Of a stretch of DNA of 64,000 nucleotides, positions 18,459-26,665 are shown piece by piece. Both the position numbers and the translations under genes were made by a program. How positions within the stretch are numbered: position 1 is the stretch's first letter; the number at the start of each line of letters is the position of its first letter. The notes under the pieces were generated by a model. The model had not been told where the DNA came from. It was given only the letters and a program-made list of their open reading frames with translations, and made no database searches. The DNA is from JAWKWA01 sp041397765 (lineage in GTDB: Bacteria > Pseudomonadota > Alphaproteobacteria > Rhizobiales > Hyphomicrobiaceae), in assembly GCA_041397765.1 (NCBI GenBank), contig JAWKWA010000009.1, forward strand, positions 1 to 64,000. Reading direction: 5' to 3'.

Positions 18459-20172
18459 TCACTCCTGCACCTCGGGCAGGTTCAGAGTCTCATCGGTGAC
18501 CTGCTCCTCGATGATCGATCCGAGGGGCGCGCGCGCCACATATTCGAGCCCGTCGGGCGCAAAGCGGACGAGGGGGCTCTCGCCGCCATGCCCGATCTGC
18601 TGACTGAGCAGGGCGTGGCCGAACCCCTTGCGCGACGGCGGTCCGACAGTCGGACCACCGTGCTCCTTCCAGCGCAGCACGAAATCCCAGCCGTGCGGGC
18701 CGAGCACCAGCTCCCATGAGAGGTGCACACGCCCGCCGGCCACCGACAAAGCACCGTATTTGACGGCGTTGGTCGCGAGCTCGTGGAGGGCGAGCGCAAT
18801 GGTCTGCGCGGTGCTCGAGTTGAGCGCGAGATCGCGACCGACGATGGTTGCCCGCTCTCCGAATGGCTCCAGCTCCTTGACAGCGAGCGTGCGCAGCGAC
18901 GCCCCATGCCAGGACGTCTCCAGGAGCAGGGTGTGGGCGCGGGCGAGCGCATGCAGGCGCTTCAGGAAGATGTCGCGCGCCTCGCCGACCGAGCGACCTT
19001 CGCGCATGCTGCGCGTCGCTATGGCCTGCACGACGGCGAGCGTGTTCTTGACGCGATGACCGAGCTCGCGCGTCAGCAGCGACATCTGCTGGTTGGTCCG
19101 CGCGAGATTGACCTGCCGATATGCCATTGTCGCGACGAACAGCGTCAACAGAAGCGTGCACAGAACGGCGCACATGAGCGCGAGCGCCGGCACGCCGAAG
19201 CTGATGCTGCTCTCGAAGGTGGGCGTCGACGCGAAGGTGAGCGTCCACTGGCGCCCCTCGACCTCATGGTCGATCGTGTACCGGTAGAATGGTACGAAGC
19301 CCGGGTCGTCGCCATTTCCGATCGAGGAATAGAGCAGCTTCAGCGGATCGGCGACCGGGCCGTCATAGACGGCCCAGTTCATGTAGCGCGAGACCGTGCG
19401 CTGCTCGCGCTGCATCAGGCCCTGCATCAGCCCGTCGGCGCGGAAGGGGCTGACAACATAGCCGACGAGCGCCTTGCGGCGCGCCTCGAGCGTGTCGGCG
19501 GGAAGCCGGACATCGTAGATCGGCAGAATGAGGATGATGCCAGGCCGCGTGTCGGCACTCGGCTCCTGCCTGAGGATGACAGGTCCGGTCAATGCCGGCC
19601 GGCCCGGTGTCGCGCGCCGCGTCCATGGCGGCACGCCGCGTCGGATCGGCATACATGTCGTAGCCGAGGGCGCGCCGATTGCGCTTCTCGAAGGGCTCGA
19701 TGAAGAGAACGGGTGTGTAGATTTCGCGCGCTCCAGGCGGCTCGATATGGTAGTCGGCGAAACCCTCTGAACGCATCTCTGCCTCATGGGCCGCCTTGCC
19801 GGCGGCGGTCACCAGCTTGGCATAGGCGATGGCCTCGGCGCCGGGATAGTTGCGCTCGTATTCGAGGGCGTCGACGAATGTGCGGAAATCCCGACGCGAA
19901 AGATCCGGCTTCAGATCGAACAGCGCGGTGCCGCCGCGCAGCATCTGCTCGTAGGCGGTCATCGTGTGATCGATACGGAACAACACCGTGTCGGCGAGAT
20001 CGGCAAGCCGGCGCTGCGCCTCGTCGATGACCATCTGCCGGGCGAAATACCAGAGCCCCGCCGACGAGGCGATCCCGATGACGAGGATGGCGATCGGCAG
20101 GCGCAGCCAGGGTTGCGCCAGCATGCGTCGCGCCCGCACGAGATGACCGATCAGACCCGGACGGTATGGCAT
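18459..20172 (-). CDS. CHASE-domain HWE histidine kinase (one-base frameshift near 19600)
   Basis: Membrane sensor kinase of about 570 residues. From 20172: a membrane segment (about residues 25-44, RLPIAILVIGIASSAGLWYF), a CHASE sensor domain, then after a frame change within the GGCCGGCCCGG tract (19595-19607) the rest of CHASE, a second membrane span (FGVPALALMCAVLCTLLLTL), and the kinase. The kinase has the dimerisation motif LGHRVKNTLAVVQAI with the phospho-acceptor histidine, the N-box ALALHELATNAVKYGAL with the extra histidine, and LRWKEHGG, the W-x-E motif that defines the HWE family. HWE and HisKA_2 kinases are the known phosphodonors of PhyR, and phyR-nepR-ecfG lie 2 kb away, so it is the likely input kinase. 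CHASE ligand unknown. Confidence 0.88.
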
Positions 20173-20325
20173 TCCGCGGGCTCTCCTTGCGCGAGACGAC
20201 GCAGCTTGCGGGCTCGGCCCGATGGCGCGGACATTCCATCAATATCGACCACTGGCCGTCAATGGCGATTGATGCTGCGGGTCCGCCGAATGGAACCACC
20301 GCCGGGCAAAGAAGGGCAGAAATCC

Positions 20326-20351
20326 GGAACCATCGCCTGCGGGCAGGCGTT
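20326..20351 (+). promoter_or_regulatory. EcfG-type promoter upstream of the DUF1328 gene
   Basis: GGAAC (20326-20330), 17 bases, CGTT (20348-20351). The start codon of the small membrane protein gene follows 37 bases later with a Shine-Dalgarno GGAGG between. Confidence 0.8.
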
Positions 20352-20387
20352 TTTCCAGCGAATCGTCACTAGCTTGCGGAGGTAGAC

Positions 20388-20567
20388 ATGCTCGGCTGGG
20401 CCATTCTGTTCCTGATCATCGCACTCATCGCCGGCGCGCTCGGCTTCGGCGGCGTCGCCGTCATCTCTGCCAACTTGGCGCAACTGATCTTCTGGATCTT
20501 CATCGTGCTGTTCGTCGTCTCGCTGATCTACAGCCTGATCACCGGTCGACGTCCGCCCGCCGTGTGA
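20388..20567 (+). CDS. DUF1328 small membrane protein
   Basis: A 59-residue protein: MLGWAILFLIIALIAGALGF forms the first hydrophobic segment, GVAVISANLAQLIFWIFIVL the next, and a short basic tail ends ITGRRPPAV. This is the DUF1328/YtjA family, small inner-membrane proteins often induced by general stress. The ATG at 20388 follows GCGGAGGTAG. An exact EcfG-type promoter upstream and a strong terminator downstream make it a self-contained transcription unit. It is shorter than usual gene-finder limits and easy to miss. Confidence 0.9.
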   Translation: MLGWAILFLIIALIAGALGFGGVAVISANLAQLIFWIFIVLFVVSLIYSLITGRRPPAV

Positions 20568-20589
20568 GGACAGAGGCTGCTGCGTCGAC

Positions 20590-20619
20590 AAGGGCCAGCC
20601 CCCTGGGGTGGCCCTTTTT
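20590..20619 (+). terminator. Intrinsic terminator after the DUF1328 gene
   Basis: AAGGGCCA and TGGCCCTT close a GC-rich hairpin, with additional CCCC/GGGG pairing inside, followed by a T run at 20615-20619. Orientation fits the small gene that ends at 20567. Confidence 0.85.
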
Positions 20620-20703
20620 CTGCTGCTTGTCGCCTGCCGTCGCACTCGAGCGACGAAGCAGATCGATGGAGAGATGGCAGACGATCACGCCGCAAGTGCT
20701 TCC

Positions 20704-21204
20704 TCAGGCCTGCATGGCGCGCAGCATCCAGATCGCCTTCTCGTGGAAGGCAAGGCGCGCGTTCAGAATGTCGTGCGTGACGAAATCCTCGACATCCGCT
20801 GCCTTCGCCGTGATGTCGCGGATGGTGCGCGCGATCTGCTCGTGATCGGTGACGAGTTGCTCGACCATCTCTCCGGCGCCGCGACGGCGCGTCTCCTCGG
20901 CGATGTCCGTCGTCTTCTCGAGCGCCTCGAAACTCAGCGGTGCGACATGACCGAGACCGCGAATGCGCTCGGCGATGATGTCGGCGGCCTGGAAGAGATC
21001 GCGGTAGTGGATCTCGAGCAGCTCGTGCAGGGGCAGGAATTGCGGGCCGACGACGTTCCAGTGATAGACGTGCGACTTGACCATCAAGAGGTAGGTGTCG
21101 CCGAGCACGGTCGCGAGGCTCTTGGCGGTCTCGGCGCGAACCTTGTCGGCAAGGCCGGTCTTGACCGCTTCGGGTGTCGTTCGGACTGCTGAGAGTTTCG
21201 CCAT
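20704..21204 (-). CDS. dps: Dps-type ferritin, DNA protection during starvation
   Basis: 166 residues of the Dps subfamily, which forms dodecamers that oxidise and store iron with hydrogen peroxide and shield DNA. The ferroxidase residues are visible: KSHVYHWNVVGPQFLPLHELLE (split here only for reading: HWNV, then FLPLHELLE) and the D-x3-E type DLFQAADIIAERI further on. Start ATG 21204 directly follows AGGAGG; the longer open frame upstream runs into ecfG and is not coding. It lies 65 bases after ecfG in the same direction, so nepR-ecfG-dps are probably one transcript and the gene fits the stress regulon. Confidence 0.93.
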   Translation of the reverse strand: MAKLSAVRTTPEAVKTGLADKVRAETAKSLATVLGDTYLLMVKSHVYHWNVVGPQFLPLHELLEIHYRDLFQAADIIAERIRGLGHVAPLSFEALEKTTDIAEETRRRGAGEMVEQLVTDHEQIARTIRDITAKAADVEDFVTHDILNARLAFHEKAIWMLRAMQA

Positions 21205-21269
21205 GATTGCCTCCTGTTGAATTGGGTCCCGCACGGCGCCGACCGGCAGCCGCGATGCGTGGCGCTCCC

Positions 21270-21845
21270 TCAGGTGCGCACGAGCCGCGTTGTGCTCGAT
21301 CCATCGACGAGCACCGACGCCGTCACTCCGTCCGGCCCGATGTCGGAGACGCTGTCCATCCCCATCAACTCGGCGAGACGCTTTCTTGCGCGATTGACAC
21401 GGCTCTTGATGGTGCCGATGGCGCAGCCGCATACGGTCGCGGCTTCGTCGTAGGACAGGCCTTCGGCACCGACGAGCAGAATCGCCTCGCGCTGCTCGAT
21501 CGGCAGATCCCCGAGCGCGCGCATCAGATCGCGCACCTGGATGCTGCTCTCCTGGTTGGGATGAACCGCGAGACGGTCGGCCGCCGTGCCGTCGGTATCG
21601 CTGACCTCGCGACGCCGGCGGCGGTGGTCCGAATAGAGCGTGTTGCGCATGATGGTGAAGAGCCAGGCCTTCAGGTTGGTGCCTTCCTCGAACCGGTCGA
21701 GATGCTTCCAGGCCTTCATCATCGTGTCCTGCACGAGATCGTCGGCGCGGTCGCTGGAGCCGACGAGCGAGTAGGCGAACGCGCGCAGATTGGGCAGCGC
21801 CGCCAGGAACTCCTGCTTGAGATCGTGGCTCGGTTTGCTGGGCAT
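21270..21845 (-). CDS. ecfG: General stress sigma factor EcfG
   Basis: A 191-residue ECF sigma factor. Region 2 is about residues 20-85 (LRAFAYSLVGSSDRADDLVQ; DTMMKAWKHLDRFEEGTNLK; AWLFTIMRNTLYSDHRR) and region 4 about 110-165 (LGDLPIEQREAILLVGAEGL; SYDEAATVCGCAIGTIKSR). The GTNLKAWLFTI and FEEG segments and the position next to nepR and phyR identify the EcfG group. It would direct RNA polymerase to GGAAC/CGTT promoters, and four exact ones lie in this window. Its ATG follows the nepR stop with no gap, typical of the nepR-ecfG pair. Activity should be held by NepR and released by phosphorylated PhyR. Confidence 0.95.
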   Translation of the reverse strand: MPSKPSHDLKQEFLAALPNLRAFAYSLVGSSDRADDLVQDTMMKAWKHLDRFEEGTNLKAWLFTIMRNTLYSDHRRRRREVSDTDGTAADRLAVHPNQESSIQVRDLMRALGDLPIEQREAILLVGAEGLSYDEAATVCGCAIGTIKSRVNRARKRLAELMGMDSVSDIGPDGVTASVLVDGSSTTRLVRT

Positions 21846-22076
21846 TCAGTTGCTACTCCCGCCGGCATTGCGGCCGTCCCGTCGCCTGCGGCCCTTTGCG
21901 GGCGACGCATCGAGCTGCTCCAGAAGTTCGAGCAGCCTCTGTGGCACGGGCTCGACGAGCAGCCGTCGATAGACAGTTCTCAACTCTGGCCGAGTGCATC
22001 CGCCATTTCATGGCCGGAGATCTCCGAAGGCTTCGGCGGTACTCCGCCTGCCCTCGCCAGTCTTGTCCTCGTTCAT
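21846..22076 (-). CDS. nepR: Anti-sigma factor NepR (two compensating frame shifts)
   Basis: The expected product is about 76 residues. ATG 22076 gives MNEDKTGEGRRSTAEAFGD; the frame then meets TGA. The adjacent frame reads EISGHEMADALGQS, and the first frame resumes with LRTVYRRLLVEPVPQRLLEL and LEQLDASPAKG, the diagnostic NepR core (LR-x-Y-x4-x-PVP-x-R-x-LLxxLD). The stop TGA touches the ecfG ATG. Two opposite one-base shifts, near 22030 and near 21985, keep the total length a multiple of three. NepR sequesters EcfG until phosphorylated PhyR binds it. Not visible as a single open frame, so it would be missed by ordinary gene calling. Confidence 0.85.
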
Positions 22077-22262
22077 GTGCCTTGGCCCCAGGGAAGCGCG
22101 GCAGCCCTTCGGGTTCACTGACTGCAACCATGGAAGAAGCCGTCGGACGTCATAGAACCGCCCCCCGCTGTTTGATCCTCCAGCAGGAAATCCCCAATGG
22201 TGCCTTTGGTTCCATCGCTGCAAAGCTCCAGGCCCGGCTCCTGTGCACGGCCATTCTCGGGT

Positions 22263-22287
22263 GGAACCGATCTGCCGGCTCCGCGTT
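22263..22287 (+). promoter_or_regulatory. EcfG-type promoter upstream of phyR
   Basis: GGAAC (22263-22267), 16 bases, CGTT (22284-22287), exact consensus. phyR starts at 22429, leaving a leader of about 130 bases. EcfG control of phyR gives positive feedback in the stress response. Confidence 0.78.
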
Positions 22288-22428
22288 ATGACTGATCGAA
22301 GCGCAGCGTCCCTCCTCGCATTCCACGCCGACAGACGAGACGTCATCTCGCTGTCCGCCAGCAGTGCGCGGCGCGACCGCGCTCAGACTTGGGTCAGATC
22401 GGGTCGACCGATTTCGGGAGGTGTTCCA

Positions 22429-23222
22429 ATGGACGAGGCGGCCTCTTCGCTTGCACTGCATGTACCCAGGCTGAGACGCTTCGCGCGCGCGCTGACGGGT
22501 GAGCAGCGCAGCGGCGACGCCTATGTCGCTGCGACGCTGCAGGCGCTGGTCGCGGACCCCTCGTGCATGCCGGCCGCGCTTTCGACCCGCGCGGGGCTCT
22601 TTCATGTCTTCCTGCGCGTCTGGAACCGCTCGAACTCAATCAGGTCGCCGATCGTGTACCGGCGACGACGGCTGTCGACCGCAGGCTCAGTGCGGTAACG
22701 CCGCTGCCGCGCCAGGCGTTCCTGCTGTTCGCCATGGAGGATTTCGGGATCGCCGACGTCGCACACATTCTCGATGTCGACGAGGCGGCGGCGCGAGATC
22801 TGCTCGATGAAGCCGCGCGTCAGATCAACGAGCAGGTTGTGACCGATGTGCTGATCATCGAGGACGAGCCGCTGATCGCCATGGACCTGTCGGACATCGT
22901 CACCGCGCTCGAGCACCGGCTGATCGGTGTTGCGCGCACCCGCAGCGAGGCTGCCAGGCTCATCCAGAGCCGCAGGCCGGGCCTCGTCCTCGCCGACATC
23001 CAGCTCGCCGACGGCAGCTCAGGCCTCGATGCCGTCAATGATCTGCTCGGCGCACTCTCCGTTCCGGTGATCTTCATCACGGCATTCCCCGAGCGCCTCC
23101 TGACCGGCGAGCGGCCCGAGCCGACCTATCTGATCGCCAAGCCGTTCCAGGAGACGACGTTGAAGGCGGTGATATCGCAGGCGCTGTTCTTCGAGCGTCA
23201 GGCGATGCGGCGAGCAGGCTAG
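22429..23222 (+). CDS. phyR: General stress response regulator PhyR (one-base frameshift near 22630)
   Basis: About 264 residues expected. ATG 22429 follows GGGAGG. The N-terminal sigma-like domain begins LALHVPRLRRFARALTGEQR and ends in this frame at LFHVFLRVWN; one base later, in the next frame, it continues LNQVADRVPATT and AVTPLPRQAFLLFAMEDFGI (sigma region-4-like). The C-terminal receiver domain has the acidic pair in LIIEDEPLIAMDL, the phospho-acceptor aspartate in LVLADIQLADGSSG, and lysine in YLIAKPFQ. Once phosphorylated PhyR presents its sigma-like domain to NepR and frees EcfG. The shift lies around 22620-22640. As written, the receiver would be lost from the protein, so a base error is more likely than an inactive gene. 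Confidence 0.88.
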
Positions 23223-23328
23223 TTGGCCGACGCTTGCTCGCGCGGCTTCTCGCGGGGGTAGCGACAGCCGGCATCGAAGCACTCGCGGCATCTCGCCCGC
23301 CTCGGCACCCGCAGGATCGCGAGGCCGG

Positions 23329-23353
23329 CGAACTTCGACCTTCGCCGTGCGTT
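23329..23353 (+). promoter_or_regulatory. Possible degenerate EcfG-type promoter
   Basis: CGAAC (23329-23333), 16 bases, CGTT (23350-23353): one mismatch from GGAAC-N16-CGTT, 116 bases before the membrane protein gene at 23469. Position is sensible but a one-mismatch match can arise by chance. Confidence 0.35.
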
Positions 23354-23468
23354 GCATGCACACCGACACCGTCGACATCGCCAACTGCCATCGTGACTGT
23401 CGCCCGGCTGACCGCTGTCGGTTGCGCGTCGTCCGCGGGACTGGGCAAGAGGGGAGGAGGTCCGTGCG

Positions 23469-24263
23469 ATGCGCCAGTCACGCGCCGCCGACCGCAGCGC
23501 CACACTGATCGCACTCCTGGCGCTCACGATCATATTGCCGACATTGTCGCTCGCGCCATTCGGGGCGTTGTGGCTCTGGCAGTCGGGCTGGATCCTTCCC
23601 TGGGCGGTCGCAATCGTCGTCACCACGCTCGTCATCCACCTGATCTTCCAGCGCCTCGTCAGAATGGCCGATGGCGGCGAAGCGCAACGCGCTCCCCGCG
23701 GTGCGGACGGCGATGCCGCGAGGACGCGAGCCGAGAAAGCGCGGATCGCGATAGAGGCGATCGCGTCGCGGATTGAACCCGAGCGCATCGATTCCCGCGA
23801 GGCCGTGCTCTCGCTCGGCATCGACGTCGTCCGCGCAGTCGCGCATGAGATGCATCCCGAGCGGCGCGATCCGCTCTGGCGCTTCACGGTGCCGGACGCG
23901 CTGCTCATCACCGAGCAGGTCAGTCGCCGCATGCGTGCCTATGTTCTCGAGACCATTCCGCTCGGCAACAGGATGACGGTCGGGCAGATGTTCACCGTCT
24001 ATCGCTGGCGGCGCTTCGCCGACGTGTTCGAGCAGGGCTACAATGTCTGGCGCATGTTGCGCCTCGCCAATCCCGTCAGCGCGGCGACGCAGGAGGCCCG
24101 CGAGCGGCTCTCACGTCAGGTGCTGAAGCTCACGCGCGATCATCTGATGCGCCGCCTTACCCAACGCTATGTGCGCGAGGTCGGCCGCGCGGCGATCGCG
24201 CTCTATGGCGGCAAGGACGGCACGACCGGCTCTGCTGCGCAATCCGACGCGCCCAAATCCTGA
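23469..24263 (+). CDS. Uncharacterised membrane protein, GTPase N-terminal-like
   Basis: 264 residues. Two hydrophobic segments at the N-terminus (about residues 10-62: TLIALLALTIILPTLSLAPF and WILPWAVAIVVTTLVIHLIF) precede a helical cytoplasmic part with DPLWRFTVPDALLITEQVSR, IPLGNRMTVGQMFTVYRWRR and VREVGRAAIALYGG. These segments recall the region in front of the G domain in a family of alphaproteobacterial membrane GTPases, but no P-loop or other GTP-binding motif is present, so this is either a stand-alone version or a shortened relative. Ten bases separate it from the AI-2E transporter gene, suggesting one operon within the stress island. Confidence 0.7.
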   Translation: MRQSRAADRSATLIALLALTIILPTLSLAPFGALWLWQSGWILPWAVAIVVTTLVIHLIFQRLVRMADGGEAQRAPRGADGDAARTRAEKARIAIEAIASRIEPERIDSREAVLSLGIDVVRAVAHEMHPERRDPLWRFTVPDALLITEQVSRRMRAYVLETIPLGNRMTVGQMFTVYRWRRFADVFEQGYNVWRMLRLANPVSAATQEARERLSRQVLKLTRDHLMRRLTQRYVREVGRAAIALYGGKDGTTGSAAQSDAPKS

Positions 24264-24273
24264 CGAGGCAGCC

Positions 24274-25512
24274 ATGAAGGACGAGATGCGCGATGTCGAG
24301 GAGAAGGGGCGCGCGGACAAACGGGACGAGCCCCCGGCGACGGGCGCAGAGGCACCGTCGCATACGCAGCCGGAGACGAGGCGTAACGCCGACACCGATG
24401 ACGCACTGTCCGGCAATGGTGAGGGATCGCTGCTGGACGGTGACCGGTCGCGTGATCTGGCGATGGCCAGTCGCGTCGCCACGATCGGACTCTTCATCAT
24501 CGCCCTCCTCGCCGTCGTGGTGGCAGCGCAGGCGATCGTCGTGCCGATCGTGCTTGCCTGGGCGGTCGGCACGATCCTCATCCCGGTGGTCGAGCTCTTG
24601 AGAAGGTTGAAAGCGCCCCCGGTCGTCGCGGCCATCGTCGCGTCACTCGGACTGCTCAGCGTCATCGGCTCCGTGCTCGCCCTCTTGGTGGTGCCGATGA
24701 CGACCTGGATCGGGCGGGCCTCCGAGCTCGGCCGCTTGATCCGCGAGAAACTCGCGCTCTTGTCCGAGCCGCTGAAGTTCATCCGCGAGATCGCCGCGGC
24801 GGTGCGTGAGGCGACGGGCGCGGCGCCGGCGACGGGGGGCGACGGAGGCGGCGGTGGCGGCAGCAGCACGATCGACCAGGCCGCGACACTCGCCCAGACA
24901 GCGGCGAGCTATCTCACCCCGGCGGCTGCGGAGACGCTGCTTTTCATCGGTGCGCTCGTGTTCTTCCTGACCTATCGCGACGTGATCAAGCGCAGCCTGG
25001 TGATGTTCATGCCCGATCGTGCTCTCAGGCTGAAAATGGTTCGCATCCTGGCGGAGACGGAAAGCAATATGACCGTCTACTTCTCGACGGTGAGCCTCGT
25101 GAACGTGATCGTCGGAATGCTCACGGGCGTTGCTTCCTGGGCGGTGGGGCTGCCCAATCCGCTCCTCTGGGCAGTGCTCGCGACCGTGCTCAATTTCGTG
25201 CCCTATGTCGGCGCGATCTTGACCTTCCTCGCTCTGTTCGGCGCGGGCCTCTTCGTATTTCCGACGCTGCTCGGCGCCATGCTCGCTCCGGCGCTGTTCG
25301 CCGTCATCGCGACGATCGAGGGGCAGGTCATCACGCCGGCGCTGCTCGGCAAACGCCTCAGCCTCAATCCGTTCCTGGTCTTCCTGGCGATCGGATTCTG
25401 GTCGTGGATGTGGGGACCGATCGGCTCGTTCCTTGCGGTTCCTCTCCTGCTCTCGGCCGTCGTCGTCTGGCGACACATCACGCCGGACGATCGCGTCACG
25501 CTGCCGGAGTAA
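24274..25512 (+). CDS. AI-2E family transporter (PerM/TqsA type)
   Basis: 412 residues with about eight membrane segments. Residues 1-65 are a polar, acidic tail. The core starts VATIGLFIIALLAVVVAAQA and IVVPIVLAWAVGTILIPVVE, and the C-terminal half has NVIVGMLTGVASWAVGLPNP, NFVPYVGAILTFLALFGAGL and EGQVITPALLGKRLSLNPFL, all typical of the family. Members export autoinducer-2 (TqsA), act as sodium/proton antiporters, or have unknown substrates, so the name gives only the fold. A Gly-rich loop (GGDGGGGGGS) near residue 190 is unusual. Start ATG 24274 chosen because the upstream extension belongs to the preceding gene's frame shadow. Confidence 0.9.
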   Translation: MKDEMRDVEEKGRADKRDEPPATGAEAPSHTQPETRRNADTDDALSGNGEGSLLDGDRSRDLAMASRVATIGLFIIALLAVVVAAQAIVVPIVLAWAVGTILIPVVELLRRLKAPPVVAAIVASLGLLSVIGSVLALLVVPMTTWIGRASELGRLIREKLALLSEPLKFIREIAAAVREATGAAPATGGDGGGGGGSSTIDQAATLAQTAASYLTPAAAETLLFIGALVFFLTYRDVIKRSLVMFMPDRALRLKMVRILAETESNMTVYFSTVSLVNVIVGMLTGVASWAVGLPNPLLWAVLATVLNFVPYVGAILTFLALFGAGLFVFPTLLGAMLAPALFAVIATIEGQVITPALLGKRLSLNPFLVFLAIGFWSWMWGPIGSFLAVPLLLSAVVVWRHITPDDRVTLPE

Positions 25513-25696
25513 GTCGTTCGGGTGCATCGCTCGATGGCGTCAGGACGTGAGCTGCATGTACGGGTCGTGCTCGTGCGCCGCGACGGCGATGTGCCCGGCG
25601 GATGCGATCACGACGGAGCGAGGCCGCACGCATCTGCCCGCACGGGGAGACGCACGGCTCGCGACCCGCGCGGCAGCGATCTACCGGCTCGACGTC

Positions 25697-25721
25697 GGAA
25701 CTTCGAGGGATAGGCGGCGTT
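25697..25721 (+). promoter_or_regulatory. EcfG-type promoter upstream of the DUF883 gene
   Basis: GGAAC (25697-25701), 16 bases, CGTT (25718-25721), exact consensus, 45 bases before the start codon at 25767, which has AAGGAGGAG ahead of it. Confidence 0.8.
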
Positions 25722-25766
25722 TATTCAGGTACTTGCGAATGTCACCTTTCGGACAAGGAGGAGAGC

Positions 25767-26033
25767 ATGTCGAACATTCATTCGGCGGGCATGGATCAGC
25801 CGCGTTCCACCGAGCGGACCGCTGCCGGCGAGCGCGCCTCGCGGTACGCAGAAGGCATCGAGCAGTCGGCGGAGCATCTCGCCGAGCAGGGTCGTGAGAT
25901 CGGCGAGCAGGTGCAGGAAGTTGCCGGACAGGCGCGCTCCGCGGTCCAACGCTCGGTGAGGGAGCAGCCGCTTGCCACCCTCGCCGTCGTCGCCGCCGTC
26001 AGCTTCGTCGTCGGCGCGCTCTGGAAGACTTGA
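25767..26033 (+). CDS. DUF883-like (ElaB/YqjD type) membrane-anchored protein
   Basis: 88 residues. A charged helical region rich in Glu and Gln (about 15-65: EQSAEHLAEQGREIGEQVQE) is followed by REQPLATLAVVAAVSFVVGA and a short basic end, WKT. The motif REQPL followed by one C-terminal membrane span is characteristic of ElaB/YqjD-like proteins, which in E. coli anchor ribosomes at the membrane in stationary phase. An exact EcfG-type promoter and a strong terminator flank it, so it is a single-gene stress unit. Confidence 0.88.
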   Translation: MSNIHSAGMDQPRSTERTAAGERASRYAEGIEQSAEHLAEQGREIGEQVQEVAGQARSAVQRSVREQPLATLAVVAAVSFVVGALWKT

Positions 26034-26066
26034 GAAGTGGCCGCAGGACTGTCGTCCTGACGGTCG

Positions 26067-26107
26067 GCGGCCGTGCAGTCGAGAAATCCTGCACGGCCGC
26101 GAATTTT
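26067..26107 (+). terminator. Intrinsic terminator after the DUF883 gene
   Basis: GCGGCCGTGCAG (26067-26078) pairs perfectly with CTGCACGGCCGC (26089-26100), a 12-bp stem with a 10-base loop, followed by GAATTTT. Confidence 0.85.
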
Positions 26108-26167
26108 GACCCGCCGCGACATCGATCGCCGTGACGAGACGAAGACGAAGATCGGGGAGATGCCGAG

Positions 26168-26665
26168 ATGTTCCAGTCGATCCTCAACCGCGCCGAGCGC
26201 AAGATCGACTCCGCCCTCACCCATCTGATGCTGCGCATCGCGATGACGGTTCCGATCATCGTCGGTGTCGGTTTCGCGCTCGCTGCCATCTGCGGTTGGC
26301 TTGCCCGCGAATTCGGCTGGATCTACGGCTCGCTGATCCTCGGCGGCGTTCTCATGCTGTGCGGCCTCATCGGACACATGATCGTCGCGCGGCAACCGAC
26401 GGGAGAGCCGGGCTCCGCCACGATCGAGGAAGAGGGCGCGACTGCCAGCGAGATGGCGAGCGGCCTGATCTCGCCTGACATGATCGCAAGCGCGGTCGCT
26501 TCGCTCGGTCCGGTGCTCGGGCCCGTCGTCGCGCGATCGCTCTTGCGCAACCTGCCGCTCGTCATCGTCGTGATCGCGATCGGCTACTTCATCTCGCAAT
26601 CGCCACTGACGCGTGGCAAGGATGCCGAGCCGGATGCCTTTGCCGAGGGCATGGACCTCGGCTGA
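26168..26665 (+). CDS. Small membrane protein, holin-X-like
   Basis: 165 residues. A short amphipathic N-terminus (MFQSILNRAERKIDSALTHL) precedes two membrane segments (about residues 22-75: MTVPIIVGVGFALAAICGWL and SLILGGVLMLCGLIGHMIVA), then a polar stretch and a third hydrophobic segment near the end (NLPLVIVVIAIGYFISQ). The pattern resembles the phage-holin superfamily III / YqjE-like proteins that are usually not phage-borne but lie beside DUF883 genes, as here. Function is unknown; probably membrane stress. GGGGAG lies 8 bases before the ATG. Confidence 0.7.
   Translation: MFQSILNRAERKIDSALTHLMLRIAMTVPIIVGVGFALAAICGWLAREFGWIYGSLILGGVLMLCGLIGHMIVARQPTGEPGSATIEEEGATASEMASGLISPDMIASAVASLGPVLGPVVARSLLRNLPLVIVVIAIGYFISQSPLTRGKDAEPDAFAEGMDLG

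Noticed and set aside
22189..22213. Minus-strand EcfG-type promoter for nepR-ecfG
   Set aside because: GGAAC is present but 16 bases later the sequence is GATT instead of CGTT; too weak to call.
26168..26665. Phage holin, hence prophage remnant
   Set aside because: No phage genes nearby, and holin-X-like proteins commonly sit beside DUF883 genes in chromosomes.
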